NCBI GenBank assembly: GCA_025084515.1
Contig: JAJAGP010001526.1
Location: forward strand, 1-64,000
From: Ancistrus triradiatus
Lineage: Eukaryota > Chordata > Actinopteri > Siluriformes > Loricariidae
Direction: 5' to 3'
DNA: 64,000 nucleotides
Shown: positions 32,051 through 43,760 of the stretch, piece after piece
Layout: every line of letters begins with the position of its first letter
How positions within the stretch are numbered: position 1 is the first letter of the stretch
The notes under the pieces: generated by a model
Told to the model about the DNA's origin: nothing
What the model saw: the letters and a program-made list of their open reading frames with translations, nothing else
Database searches by the model: none
Made by a program: the position numbers and the translations under genes

Positions 32051-33222
32051 CACTCACCGGCCTCTTCATTAGGTACTGCTCGTTAATGCAAATATCTAAT
32101 CAGCCAATCACAGGGCAGCAACTCAATGCACTTAGGCTGGTCTGAGTATTTCAGAAACTGCTGATCTACTGGGATTTTCACACACAGCGCCATCTCTGGG
32201 GTTTACAGAGAATGGTCCGAAAAAGGGAAAATATTCAGTGATGGCAGTTCTCTGGATGAATGTCACTCAAATAACCACTTGGTACAACCTGGGTATGCAG
32301 AAGAGCATCTCTGAACGAACAAAACCACATGTCAAACCTTGAAGAAGATAGGCTACAGCAGCAGAAGACCACATCGGGAGCCACTCCTGTCAGCTGAGAA
32401 CAGACAACCAAGGTTACATTTGGGACTGTGGTAGCCTAGTGGGTAAGGTACTGGACTATGGACTAAAAGGCCCAGGGTTCAAATCCCACCTCAGCCAAGC
32501 TGCCACTGTTGGGTCCTTGAGCAAGGCCCTTAACCCACAATTGCTTGGACTGTAAGACTGTACCAATTGTAGGTCGCTCTGGATAAGGGCGTCTGCTAAA
32601 TGCTGTAAATGTAAATTTAAACGTCCTATTCACTCAACAAATTTTGGACAGAAGATTAGAAAAACGTCACCTGGTCTGATGAGTCTCGATTTTCAGCATT
32701 CGGATGATCGGTCAGAATTTGGTGTAAACAAATAAAAATGAAAGCATGGCTCCATCCTGCCCTTGTACCAATTGTTTCAGGTGGTGGTATAGTGGTGTGG
32801 GGGTATTTTTCTTGGCACACTTTGATCCCCTTAACCAGGCTGAGCATTGTTAAACCCCACATCATACCTGAGTATTGTTTGCTGACCCATGTGCACCCCT
32901 TTAAGCCCACAGTTGACCATCTTCTGATGGCTACTTCCAGCAGGATAGCGCTCCATGTCCCAAAACTCAAACCATGTCAACGGCCTCCACAGTCACCAGA
33001 TCTCAATTTAATAGTGCAACTTTGGGATGTGGTGGATCGAGAGATTCAAATCATGTATGTGCAGCCGACAAATCTGCAGCATAACATGTGACTATGGACC
33101 AAAATCTCTGAGGAATGTTTACAGCACCTTGTTGCATCTATGCCATGAAGAATTAAGGCAGTTCTGAAAGCAAAAGGAGTCCAACCCGATGCTAGTGTAC
33201 CTAATAAAGTGGCCGGTGAGTG
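32051..33222 (+). mobile_element. Tc1/mariner element with both terminal repeats, split by a SINE
   Basis: The left end is CACTCACCGGCCTCTTCATT, then AGGTAC. The right end is GTACCTAATAAAGTGGCCGG, then TGAGTG, its inverted partner. TA lies just left of the element. Transposase remnants include HVPKLKPCQRPPQSPDLNL near 32955-33012, LWDVVDREIQ, and a VVWGYFSW block near 32788. Stops and losses make it inactive. A SINE interrupts it at 32422-32616. Confidence 0.92.
32422..32616 (+). mobile_element. tRNA-derived SINE with L2-type tail (nested)
   Basis: The head GTAGCCTAGTGGGTAAGG is A-box-like. GGTTCAAATCCCACC is the B box. The body has CTGCCACTGTTGGGTCC. The tail reads CTCTGGATAAGGGCGTCTGC, then TAAATGCTGTAAATG. 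This is the best-preserved copy in the window. Confidence 0.92.
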
Positions 33223-33732
33223 AATATGCTATAAGTTTGTTCCTGCAGGGTTTGTGCATCCACTTAATTTAATACAGAATTTTAAAATGACCATAGTTCA
33301 TGATAAGGGTGATCATGGTGAATTAAATCCATGTTATTCAATTAGGCGTGCCAAATCTTTTGCATTGCACTATAGTATATAGCATTTAGGTCCATTTTGG
33401 CACAAAATCCTGCAAAACCCCACTTCAATCTGTATATTAAACTGTATATTTTTGAGTTCAGTTACTATTTAATACTTTAAACATAATATAATGACGTCAA
33501 CTGAGACTTGGATACTAAATTTACACTATATTCGCGCTATTTATTACCGTTTATGCTAATCGCTCTGCTATCTTTGCTAACGTAAACTAAGGTTTGCTGC
33601 ATAGAGAAAGTGTATTAGTATAGTTTGTGTAGTATAGTAATTTGACTTCTATTTATTAAATATAGTCATTAAATGCCTAGAAGAGTTTGTATCTGACCAG
33701 TATTTTTTTATATTAATTCAATAAGTAAGAAC
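33223..33732. other. AT-rich intergenic sequence
   Basis: No feature recognised except ATATTAATT(C/A)AATAAGTAAGA near 33709, which recurs at 36698 beyond the RTE insertion. Confidence 0.45.
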
Positions 33733-33750
33733 ATCCCAGCCAAAAAAACA
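33733..33750 (+). repeat. Target-site duplication, left copy
   Basis: Matches 36544-36560 apart from one extra A. Confidence 0.85.
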
Positions 33751-36543
33751 AACCAGCCGCTAGTTTGCTCAGGCAGGGTATTTCTAGTGCCGGTCCCAAG
33801 CCCAGATAAATGGTGAGGGTTGTGTCAGGAAGGGCATCCGGTGTAAAACATTTGCCAAATAAAGTATGCGAGTTCATAATAATTTCACCATACCGGATCG
33901 GCCCGGGTTAACAACGACCGCCACTGGTACTGCTAGCAAACAGGGTACCGGCGGAAATTGGACTACTGTTTGCCGAAGACGAAGAGGAGGGAAGCGTGTG
34001 AGGAGACAGAGAGAAATCAGGAGGGGCCAGAATATAGCACTGAGGGTAGCAACCCTAAATGTAGGGACGATGACAGGGAAAGGTAGTTTAGAGAGCTGGC
34101 TGATATGAAATGCAGAGGAGAAAGAGAAAGGTCGATGTTTTGTTGTGGCATGAGACAAAGTGGAAGGGTAGCAGGCTCGATGCATTGGTGCAGGGTTTTA
34201 AACTGTTCTGCAATGGTGTGGATAGGAAGAGAAATGGAGTTGTGTGGTCCCTGAAGGAGGACTCTATGTAAAGAATGTCGTTGAGGTGAAAAGGGTGTCA
34301 TATAGGACTAATATTTCTGATCCCTGAAGCTGGAAATTGAGGGTGTAATGGTGAATGTTGTTAGGGCTATGCACCACAGGTTGGGCTGTGAATTAGAGGA
34401 GAAAGATTGAGATTCTGGGGGGTAGTTAGATGAAGGTTGTTGAGGAGCATTCCCAGGGAGGAGAGACTGGTGATTGGTGCAGATTTCAATGGTCATGTGG
34501 TGAAGGTATAAAGGAGATGAGGAAGTGATGGGCACGTTTGGTGTAACGATAGGAACCTAGATGGACAGATGGTGGTTGGATTTTGCATAGAGGATGGAAA
34601 TGGCTGTGGTTAACACACATTTCCAAAAGAAGGAGAGCATAGGGTGACTTATAAGAGTTGGAGGGAGGAGCACACAGGTAAGACTACATCCTATGTAGAA
34701 GAGGGTTGCTTAAAGAGATTGGTGATTGTAAGGGTCGTATGGCAGGGGGCGAGTGTAGCTAGTCGCAATCGGATGTGGTGTGCAGGATGGCTCTGGTGGT
34801 TAGGAGAGGACAAGAGGAACAAAGGCAGAGCAGAGGACAAATGGTGGAAGTTGAGAAGGAAGAATGTTGTAAGGAGTTTCAGAGAGGAGCTGAGAAAGGC
34901 TTTGGTGATAGGAAAGAAAGAGCTCCCAGATGGGGACTGGGTAGGTATCAGCAACAGTAATTAGACCCGACAGGTAGAAAGTACTGGGTGTGTCTTCTGG
35001 GCAGGCAAAGGCTGAAAGGAAACCTGGTGGTGGAACGAGGAAAGTGGCAGGAGGTTATTCAGAGAAAGAAAGCGGTCAGCAAAGAAGAAATGGGACATGG
35101 ACAGAAATTGTGGTGGAACAGGATGTAACAAGATTAGCAAGGACGAAGTGAGGAAAGCTTTGAAAAGGATGAAGAACGGAAAGGCAGTGGGACCCTGATG
35201 GACGAACCGTTTGAGGTATGGAAAAGTCCTAGAGATGGGCTGGGAGTGGTGTGTTTTTTGACTAGATTATTCAATAGAATTTCTGGTGAAGGAGAGTATG
35301 CCGGAGGAATGGAGGAGAAGTTACTTGTACCGATTTGTAAGCAGAAGGGTGATGTATCAGAGTTGTGGCTCTTACAGGGGCAGTTCATAAAATAAAGTTG
35401 ATGAGCCACACAATGAAGATTTGGTGAGAGAGTTGTGGAAGCTAGGCTCAGACCAGGAGTTGACAGTGTGTGAACAAACAGTAATGGTTTCATGCCAAGG
35501 AAAGCACCATGGATGCGATTTTTGCTTTGAGACTGCTGATGGAGAAGTATAGAGAAAGCTTATGACAGGGTGCCAAGGGAGGAAACTGTTGTGGTGTATG
35601 GGGAAGTCTCGAGTGCTGAAAAAGTACGTTAGATTAGTGCAGGACATGTATGGAGAACAGTGTTGACAGCGGTGAGATGTGCTGTAGGAGTGAACAGATA
35701 GCTTCAAGGTAGAGGTGGGACTGCATCAAAGGATCGGCCCTGAGTCCCTTCTTATTTGCTTCTGGTTGATGGACAAGACTAACAGATGAGGTCAGACAGG
35801 GAATCGCCGTGGACTATGAGTTTTGCAGACGACATTGTGATCTGTAGTGAGAACAGGGAACAGGGTAGCAGAGGAACTTGGAGAGTTGGAGGTATAATCT
35901 GGAAAGGAGAGGAATGAAAGTCAACTGTAGTAGGACAGAATACCTGTGTGTAAATGAAAAGGGAGGCAGGTGGAACAGTCAGGCTACAGGATCAGGGATC
36001 AAAGGTGGTTCAGGTACTTGGGATCAACTGTCCAAGGAAATTGGGAGTGTGTGGAAGGAGGTAAAGAAGAGGGTGCAGGCAGGATGGAGTGGGTGGAGAA
36101 GAGTGGTCAAGTAGTGCTGTGTGACAAAAAAGGGTGGCAAGCAAAAGTGAAAGGAAAGATTTATAAGAGAGTAGTGAGACCAGCCTTGTTGTATCGGTTA
36201 GGAGACAGTGGGCACTGACAACTGACAAAGGAGACAGGGACAGCACAGGTTGGAAAATTGGGAGACAAAATTCGAGAGGGAAGACTGAGATGGTTTGGAC
36301 ATGTGCAGAGGAGGGATAGTGGATATATCGGTAGGAGGATGTTGGAGATGGAGCTGCCAGGCAAGTGATGGAGAGGAAGACCAAAGAGGAGTTATTTGGT
36401 TGTGGTGAATGAAGATATGCAGGGAGTTGGGGTGAGAGTAGAGGACGTTTAGGACAGGGTGAGGTGGAAACGTTTAACTCGCTGTGGTGACCCCTGATAA
36501 AGGGAGAAGCCGAAAGAAGAAGAAGAAAAAGAGGAAGAAGAAG
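33751..36543 (+). mobile_element. RTE-type LINE, nearly full length, decayed
   Basis: In order: a 5' leader with GGAAGGGCATCCGGTGTAAA; the endonuclease start LNVGTMTGKG (about 34055) and GADFNGHV (about 34470); RT remnants EKAYDRVPREE (about 35545) and FADDIVICSEN (about 35821); MKVNCSRTEYLCVNE; a C-terminal region with RLRWFGHVQRRDSGYIGRRM (about 36280); and a CGDP end with a GAAGAAGAAGAA tail. Frames shift many times. Flanks ATCCCAGCCAAAAAA(A)CA at 33733-33750 and 36544-36560 are the target duplication. Confidence 0.92.
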
Positions 36544-36560
36544 ATCCCAGCCAAAAAACA
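36544..36560 (+). repeat. Target-site duplication, right copy
   Basis: Matches 33733-33750 apart from one A. It fixes the right edge of the RTE element. Confidence 0.85.
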
Positions 36561-36905
36561 GCAAATACCAACATTTTGGACACTGGTATGCTGGTCAATC
36601 ATCTTTTTTTTTCAGCAAAACCAGCAAGAACATTCAATTTCACAGGATGAGCACTAACCAGCAGTAACCAAAAGTTTGTGAATAGTGTCAGTATTGTTAT
36701 ATTAATTAAATAAGTAAGAATCCCTGCTAAAAAAAAAGAAGAAGCAAATACTGTGTTTTGAACTGTGTTGTGTATGCTTGTCAACCAGCTTTATTTTTTT
36801 TTAGCAAAACCAGTAAGACTATTACATTTCACCAGCTAATCCACCAGATCAGCACTAACCAGCATTAACCAACATGACACTCTTGTTAACTGACCTGCAA
36901 ACCAG
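36561..36905. repeat. Two-unit tandem repeat with CCAGCA motifs
   Basis: TATGCTGGTCAATCA/TATGCTTGTCAACCA, TTTTTTTCAGCAAAACCAGCA/TTTTTTTAGCAAAACCAGTA and GCACTAACCAGCA recur about 175 bp apart. The RTE element inserted into one unit. Confidence 0.65.
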
Positions 36906-37139
36906 CATCCCAAAGACAACATATGCTGTTTGATCATAATTCGTATGCTGAAATCTCTCTGTTAAGTGTAGTTAGGTTTATAATAAATACACTCCGTCTG
37001 AAAAAGAATGGAACAGGACCAATCAAAGATGAAATAACATCAGAAGGTCAGGAGCAGAGCAGTTACAGAAAATCCTCACTCTGTGTTTCAATCAATATCT
37101 TGGAGAGGGCAAAATACGCCCACGGTGACAGAGAGGATC

Positions 37140-37250
37140 TGTGAAAATCACCGTCCAATATGTCTCTAGTCCCAGCTTTACAAGCTGTTCACCAAGGTCA
37201 TCATCAACGGACTATCACAACATCTAGACGGCCAACAACCAAGCACGAAA
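37140..37250 (+). mobile_element. LINE reverse transcriptase scrap
   Basis: Broken frames give ICL-PQLYKLFTKVIINGLS and QHLDGQQPST, matching the RT finger region (LLS-LYKLFT-VI-NRLS...LD--QP) of several LINE clades. About 110 bp only. Confidence 0.55.
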
Positions 37251-38100
37251 AAACAAATATTCACTATTACTTAACCGTTAGAGGTGCGAGCTGCCTCTGT
37301 CTGTCACGTTCGTTGTTTACAAAAGGGCCTCAGATTCAATGCAGTGCTAACAGCTCTTTATTGCAAGGAGTTGTGGCATTTGACCATAGAGCTGCTGGTA
37401 GCTCTGCTTTAAACGCACTCTTAAGTAGGGAACTACTGCATAGCCTATTATAAGCCTTTGAAATGGCAGGCATAGGCTATTTATGCCTATTTTACATTAA
37501 TCACACACACACCTTTATTTGTTTTCTTTTATTGACAGTGTATTTATGCTGCTGGTTGATTTTTGTAGCCTCTTAATGTATTGGACAGCTTACGAACTGG
37601 AGAGAACGCGGCTCCACTCTTTGCAGGTATGATTGCTGTTGTGTCTAATCTTTATAACTGGTGGGGTTGGTTCATACGTAGCGTTCGTTTCGGGAGTTAC
37701 GGCGTTGTTGCGCTGGGTATGAGATGTGAGTGAATCTCTAATATCATCAACCACAAATATTATTCCTGTACGATTTAATAAGTAGTGTTGGATTATCTCA
37801 CTGTTATTCAATGTCTGGAGAATGTTTCTTCTGCCTTGTCACCTTAAGAGAACTCCTAAGCCTCCTAAAAGTCCTCCTCCCTACCCCTAACAGTTCTTTT
37901 AATGGTTAGGATGCTTGATGATGCTTTATCTATACCAGGATCTACTCGTAACTTTGAGAGGGAAACACCCACAATTCTAAGATTTACAAGCTACTCTTAG
38001 CACTAACAATAGTTATGAGTACGACCCCAGACGTTCAGCGTGAAGCCTCAAACAAACCAGAAAAATAAACTCGCGCCGTTGCAGCTGGGCGAGATGCTAA
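37251..38100. other. No gene recognised
   Basis: Mixed sequence. Short frames have no signature. Confidence 0.4.
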
Positions 38101-38235
38101 TTTAAGAACTTAAGACTTGCTTGACTAACATTGATAGAAGATTTGACTCGTACTTGATTTGGTATTCAGAACTTGATTTAGAATTGAGACATATGGCTCA
38201 ATATGACTTGATTTTTTATTTAGGTATTGAGACGT
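38100..38235 (+). repeat. Short GACTTGACT-type minisatellite remnant
   Basis: ACTTAAGACTTGCTTGACTAA and related phrases like those at 16600-19350. Degenerate. Confidence 0.4.
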
Positions 38236-39049
38236 TATGCATTTTTAGGGATATCTGTTTGTTGAAACATTGAAACATCAACCTGGGAACCTATCAGAAC
38301 GCTGGAAACCAGCAGAGACAAACGTACGAGGAAGCTCGTAACATGGAAGCGGCCATTCCAAAAATAGTGAGGCTTGGATTCGAGGATTATGCTGCTGATT
38401 AAATAAGTAAAAAGAGAACAACAATATGCATAATCTGACTTCATCCGTCACCACAAAACACACAAAGAAAACATGGCTGTCTTCTAACTTTTTGGCTAGT
38501 CAAACATTATCAAGAAAGATTATTATGTTTAAGATATTTAAATTTGACTTTGAATCGATTGTGTATTTATTGAGAAGACAAAACAGCCAATATTCAGAAA
38601 GTGGACTTCAGTATGTGTTGTATGATGAGTTAAGAAGTAACAACTGTATTTGTTAATAGTGAAAATAAAATGAAACTCTTTATGACAGCTGTCTTTTGAC
38701 TGATTTAAATGTGGAAACTGCAGTTAGAGCTAATATTCAAGATATTTCAATATTACCACAGTCAGTTAGGACTTTCTTGTGACTTGCACATATGTGACTT
38801 GAAAGACTTCCAAGAAGATTGGAAGATGAGATAGTTGGGCAATTTTGATAGCATGAATCAGAAAGACAAGAACAAGAAAGGAATTAAAGGAGTTTTGTGA
38901 ACAGTGACACCAAAGGACGTCTGAAGTAATCATCAAACAAGTGATTAAATGATAAACTCTTCAGAAGTGATAAAAAAGAAATTAAAAAAGAAATAAAAAC
39001 AGTAGTCTGCACCAGCCTGCTTGCAATCTTCTCATAAAAGATTAAACAG
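38236..39049. other. AT-rich intergenic sequence
   Basis: No exon, RNA or transposon signature seen. Confidence 0.4.
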
Positions 39050-39245
39050 CATCGGATTCTGAGCACTAACACACACCGGCTCGGCTCAAATGAGGTTTGT
39101 TCTTACAGTGTTGATTAATTTATGCAAACACCAACATCTGGCCGATGTTCAGCCGCAGCTCTGGGAAACACACACATGGCTTCATTATTGATGAGATAGC
39201 AGAAAAAAACAGAGGGATGGGGTTTGCTATGAGATAATAAAATTA
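39050..39245. other. CNE-like island
   Basis: Non-repetitive, with GTGTTGATTAATTTATGCAA and TTCATTATTGATGAGATAGC. Conservation not tested. Confidence 0.3.
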
Positions 39246-39309
39246 TAATCAGCTTTATTAACACAGAAAAAACAGGACACAGAATTCACACTATTGTGTC
39301 ATTTTATTT

Positions 39310-40085
39310 ATTCAGTGATCGTGATGCGACGAGGCTGAACATGCAAACTCAAAATCAGAATTAGAAAAGCCTAAGAATGAATACTCAGTGAATTAGGAGT
39401 CAGCAAATCAGTATCAAGAGTCAGTGAAACAGGGAGTCTTAGCGTTAAGAGGCAGTGAATCAGAAGTCAGAGAATTAGAGTCATAACATTAAGAGGCAGG
39501 CAATCAGAATCAAGCATTCAAAGTCATTGAATCAAGAGTAATTGATCTAGAGAGTCTTAGAGTTAAGAGTCACTAAATAAGAATCAACAATCAGTGAAGA
39601 GATAGTGAATCAGAGAGTCTTAGAATTAAGAGCCAATGAATTAGAATCAGAGAATCAGTGAATTAAAAGACAGTGAATCAGAGAGTCTTAGAATGAAGTA
39701 TCAGAAAATCAGAAAATCAGAGTCAGGGAATCAAGAGAAAGTGAATGAAGTCAGTGAACTACAGAGTGTTAGAGCTAAGAGTTGGGAATCAGAATTAAGA
39801 ATCAGGGAATGAAAGAGTCTTAGAAATAATAGACAGTGAATCAGAATCAGTCACTGAATCAAGAGCCAGTGAATCAAGAGTCAGTGAATTAGAGAATCTT
39901 ATAAGTAAGGGGCAGTGAATCATAATCAGAGAGTCAGTGAATCAAAGGTCAGTGAGTCAGAGAATCTTAGAATTAACATTCAGTGATTCAGAATAAGAGT
40001 CAGTGAATCAAGTCAGTGAACCAAGAATCAGTGAATCAGTCTTAGAATTAAGCAGCAGTGATCAAAATCAAGAGTCAGGAGGAAC
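39310..40085 (+). repeat. GTCAGTGAATCAGAGAGTCTTAGA minisatellite
   Basis: Imperfect units of about 50-60 bp mixing (A/G)GTCAGTGAATCA, GAGTCTTAGAATTAAGAG and AATCAGAATCA. No open frame. Confidence 0.85.
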
Positions 40086-40194
40086 AACGGAAACATAAAT
40101 ACACGTAACATTGTGAAAGTTTATGCATGTTTCTGTTAGTTATAGGATCTCAGATCTTAGTTAGTAAATGTTATTTGTTGTGTAACTTCTTTTT

Positions 40195-40490
40195 TTTTCA
40201 GGAAATCGACACTGCACATCGCCAGGGAGTAACAGGGGCTCTCCAAAGCTGCGGGTGTTTGGACTGTTCCTCCACTGATACAGGGTGAAGAAGCTTCTTC
40301 ACCATCTGGAATCAGATCATTTTCTAATTAGTCGTGAAATTGTGCGACTCTTATGGATGATCAATCAAAGGCAAGCGCCTTTATTCTTCAGCCCAAGGTC
40401 ACGAGGAGGGCTTTAACATGAAGGCCATTAATTAGCTTAATAGATCCACTTGGTCATGCTTCGCTTCACCTTCCTATTTCCTTGATGTGA
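40195..40490. other. CNE-like island
   Basis: Dense in AATTAG and AATCA cores (TTTCTAATTAGTCGTGAAAT, GATGATCAATCAAAGG, GCCATTAATTAGCTTAATAG). It has no repeats or coding pattern. This is the most CNE-like segment in the window. Confidence 0.4.
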
Positions 40491-40598
40491 CACATTACAA
40501 CACATTACAATGTCCACAACTCTGGGTTTGGATACCAGCTGTAACAATGGTATGAGCTTACATCATTCTGATTGGATGCTTAAGTTTTGGAGGCACCC

Positions 40599-41892
40599 TA
40601 TTAGTAGTCATGCTTTGGCTCCAAGGAGCCAGCATTGACTCACTATTGGCCGCGTGAGCACTCTCGACGCGATCGCGCATGTGCCAGCCCTGATGTGGCG
40701 GTATGCAGGTAAGTGGCGACACCTGTTGTTGGGGCTATATAAGCACACCTTGTAGCCCACACAGGTTGTCGCGTCATTACGGACTTTTTCGCCCTCACCC
40801 GGTGTATGTAATCGCACTTTTTGTTTTGTCCAGTACTTGTGAATAGGGGTGCTGTATACTTATGGCATGTGTTTTCTTTATTGTTTTATTTTACTTCCTT
40901 TTTTGGTGAACTTTTGAACACCATCAGCACTTTAGCCCCGTACCTGAGCTGTTAGTGGCGGCCAGCTCCGCACCTGAGCTCGCCACGCCCATTAGCTCCG
41001 TACCTGAGCAGTTAGCGCCGCCCAACTCTGTACCTGAGCTCGCTGCGCCATTTAGCTCCAAACCTGAGCAGCTAGTGTCGCCCAGCTAAGTACCTGAGTT
41101 CACCATGCCCTTTAGTGCCGTATCTGAGCATTCTGTGCACCGGTCGTTAGCGCCGACCCCTGCTCCGCGGTCTTCAGTACCGATCCCCACACCGCGGTCT
41201 CTACCGCTGACCTCCATGCCACGGACCTTTGTGCCGACTCCTGTGCCGTGGTCACGTTTGTTGACCCTGGTGCCAAGGTCAGTAGCATCTGTTTGCCCAG
41301 CCAGGCGACTCGTGCCTACCTTTCTTGTTGGGCCTAGCCCTGTTTCCGAGCTGACAGCTACCACTCAGAGTCGCCAGCACCAAGCTCCGCCCCTGAGCTG
41401 CCAGCGCCGAGCTCCGCCCCTAAGCCGCCTGTTTTGAGCAATGTCCATGAGTCGCCAGTGCTGAGCCCTGCCCCTGAGTCGCTCATGGCTAGTCCCAAGC
41501 CCGAACCGAACTTGCACCTGGCTCGTGTTGGCCCACCCTCCCGTTTGCCCCCTATTTAAAGATTATTCCTGCCTACTGGTGCCTCTCTGGACGTCATACG
41601 CTCAACGCATACAAACATGTCAGACAGGCTGGGGAAGTTTTTTAGTCGCTCTTAGGGGCGTCGGGACACCGCCCCTTGGGGGAGTACTATTAGGAGTCAC
41701 GCTTTGGCTGCTAAAGGCCAGCGTTGACTCACTATTGGCGGCGTGAGCATTCTCAACGCGATTGCGCATGCGCCAGCCCTGATGTGGCGGTATGCGGGTA
41801 AGTGGCAACACCTGTTGTTGTAAGCACACCTTGTAGCCCACACAGGTTGTCGCATCATTACAGACTTTTTCGCCCTCACCGGCATATGTAAT
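40599..41892 (+). mobile_element. Small LTR-type element (non-autonomous)
   Basis: Direct repeats 40599-40812 and 41688-41892 are about 88-90% alike by eye. Each has CAGCCCTGATGTGGCGGTAT and ACCTTGTAGCCCACACAGGT. The left copy carries GCTATATAAGCAC, TATA-like. A purine tract CTTGGGGGAG lies just before the right repeat, as a polypurine tract would. A more distal match, TTTTGGTGAACTTTTG, at about 40908 and 41956 suggests longer repeats. The 0.87-kb interior has no protease, RT or integrase. Confidence 0.65.
40922..41437 (+). pseudogene. Proline-rich repeat frame inside the LTR-type element
   Basis: One frame reads SSVPE(Q/L)-type repeats of about 10 residues (SPVPELLVAASSAPELATP and so on). 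It crosses one TAA near 41088 and continues from the ATG at 41105 as 110 codons rich in Pro, Arg and Ser (SLAPTPAPRSSVPIPTPRS). The frame is in phase across the stop, so it was probably one longer product. It resembles low-complexity gag-like or linker sequence. I do not recognise it and assign no function. Confidence 0.4.
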
Positions 41893-41996
41893 CATGTTGC
41901 TGTAACATTAGGGTGTAGATTTCAGTGTAGGGCAAGCACTTCTAGCGCTCTAAAGCCTGTTTTGGTGAACTTTTGTTTCTTTTATTTATATATTGG

Positions 41997-42008
41997 TTCA
42001 CCTCTTCC

Positions 42009-42044
<36 letters not shown>

Positions 42045-42197
42045 GCAATCTCATGCTGAAGAAATTAAAAATAATAATATTAATAATAATCATCATCATA
42101 ATCATATTAGCAATAATAATAGCAAATTATTATTATTATTATTATTATTATTATTGTTGTTGTTGTTGCTATTATTATTATAAATAATAATAACAAC

Positions 42198-42228
<31 letters not shown>

Positions 42229-42240
42229 TATTTAGTAATA
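41997..42240. repeat. (AAT)n / (ATT)n microsatellite
   Basis: AAT runs at 42010-42042 and 42190-42232 flank an inverted ATT run at 42127-42155, so part can fold on itself. The poly-Asn and poly-Tyr frames are artefacts. Confidence 0.95.
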
Positions 42241-42835
42241 GACTGCTTTTTCTTTATTTAGAAAACATAATTATAATAATATATGAAGAAGTTCTGAGAC
42301 CTTGTGCAGTTGGTGCCTTAAACCTTTATCTCATGCTTATTTTTATGTTTTTATGTTTAAATATATTTTAAAATGCATGTGTGGAAATGTGTCCAGATCC
42401 TGCAGAGGCTGAGTTATTTAAAAAAATCATAATCAGCTTTTCCATAAAAGAAGGTGGACGAGTTCTTATGATCTCACATCTACTATTATAGCGAGACAAA
42501 CTTCACGTCAGTCCGAGCTTAAAATAAACCTCGTTAAAGAGAGGTGACCTCGAGTAACCTTTGCTCATCTCTCCTCAGGATCTTCTGTAAAGCTCTGGCT
42601 TTCATCCACAGCAGGGGTTACACCTTCAACGTTAAATAATTTACTGATTTAAAAAGGTATGATGAAAAGAATGATGAAAGGTTATATCCAGTGGTCGATC
42701 TGCGTATTTACATGATAAAGGACTTTAATTCTGTAATCCTGATGTAAACGACGATGTCCTGCATGACCTGAAACCTCAGCCTGAGCGTGAGGAATTATTT
42801 ACTGCTCTTTAAAAAGGAGAACAATGAAATCTCTC
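42241..42835. other. No gene recognised
   Basis: Mixed, mostly single-copy-looking. Confidence 0.4.
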
Positions 42836-42839
42836 AGAC

Positions 42840-43500
42840 TGAGTTCTGATAGTTATGAGATTGTTTTGATATCTTAAGTATGGCGTCACGGGACTCAGAA
42901 AAGGAATTCCCTGGATAGTGCACTAAGTTCTGAGTCCTAACATAAAACGGCGAACAGAAAAGTCTTTGCGCTTCTCCGCTGGCTGCTCTGAATTCTGTTT
43001 TGATTTGGGCCTGGTTCACATAAACAGAGCTTCATAAACACCAGGCCGAGCTCAGGCTTTGTGTGTCTTGTTGTGAAGATAAATAAATAACTCGTGTATA
43101 CATTTAAAGTCTTAGCGTTCTTCTCTTTCTCCCGCTCACCGTGTCGGTATAAAGCAGGCACAAATCGGCAGTAATCCCCGGGCCGGAGAGCGAGTTTACC
43201 TCCATCCCCGGTGCAGACCTGTCAGAGGGAACAAAAAAGCCATTAACAGAGCCTTCGTTTTGCTCACAGTCGTGATTCCGTCCTGCATCGGCAAGCATAT
43301 GTCTGCGCTAATTGCTTTGGAGCTCCACAGAGAGCCGGAGTCTGAACACCTAAAGTCGGAGCTGGCTTTGCTTTCCAGCTTGTATAAATCACACAAGCTT
43401 CTGAAACTAACACTAAAAATAACACTGGGTTTGGTATTTAAGTCTGGCTCCGCACCTCACGCTGATCGTTTAGGCTCTTCGCTCTACTGTTTGTAAAGCT
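42840..43500. other. CNE-like island
   Basis: Non-repetitive, moderately GC-rich. It includes GTCAGAGGGAACAAAAAAGC and CGCTAATTGCTTTGGAGC. Overlapping open frames on both strands have no family match that I can see. Confidence 0.3.
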
Positions 43501-43619
43501 AAGTCCAAAGGATGTTTGAGTTTGGATCCTCTTAAGGTTCATGCTGAGGTTAATAATAGTAATAATAAGAGTTAGATCTGCATTTCATGAAGGAACTACA
43601 CAGTGGCAAATAGAAAGAA

Positions 43620-43760
43620 TGTGAGTTTGTGTCCCAATACTTTTGGCCACGTACAAGTGAACGTCCTAATACTTTTGTTCATTTGCGGGGGCGTGTCCAC
43701 ATACTGTCCCTAATATTTGTGGCCGTGTGCGGGGGCGTGTCGAATACTTTTGTCGCTCCA
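43620..43760 (+). repeat. CCCAATACTTTTGGCCA repeats
   Basis: Four diverged units of GTGTCCCAATACTTTTGGCC. Same motif as at 50440, 61490, 61675 and 62480. Confidence 0.7.

Noticed and set aside
36010..36564. 184-codon minus-strand frame
   Set aside because: Antisense to the RTE LINE; no domain and Leu/Ser/Pro-rich, as expected from purine-rich sense DNA.
39310..40085. CRISPR-like array
   Set aside because: The units are contiguous and degenerate, with no unique spacers, and the genome is vertebrate.
41993..42187. Poly-Asn / poly-Tyr frame
   Set aside because: Pure translation of an (AAT)n/(ATT)n microsatellite.
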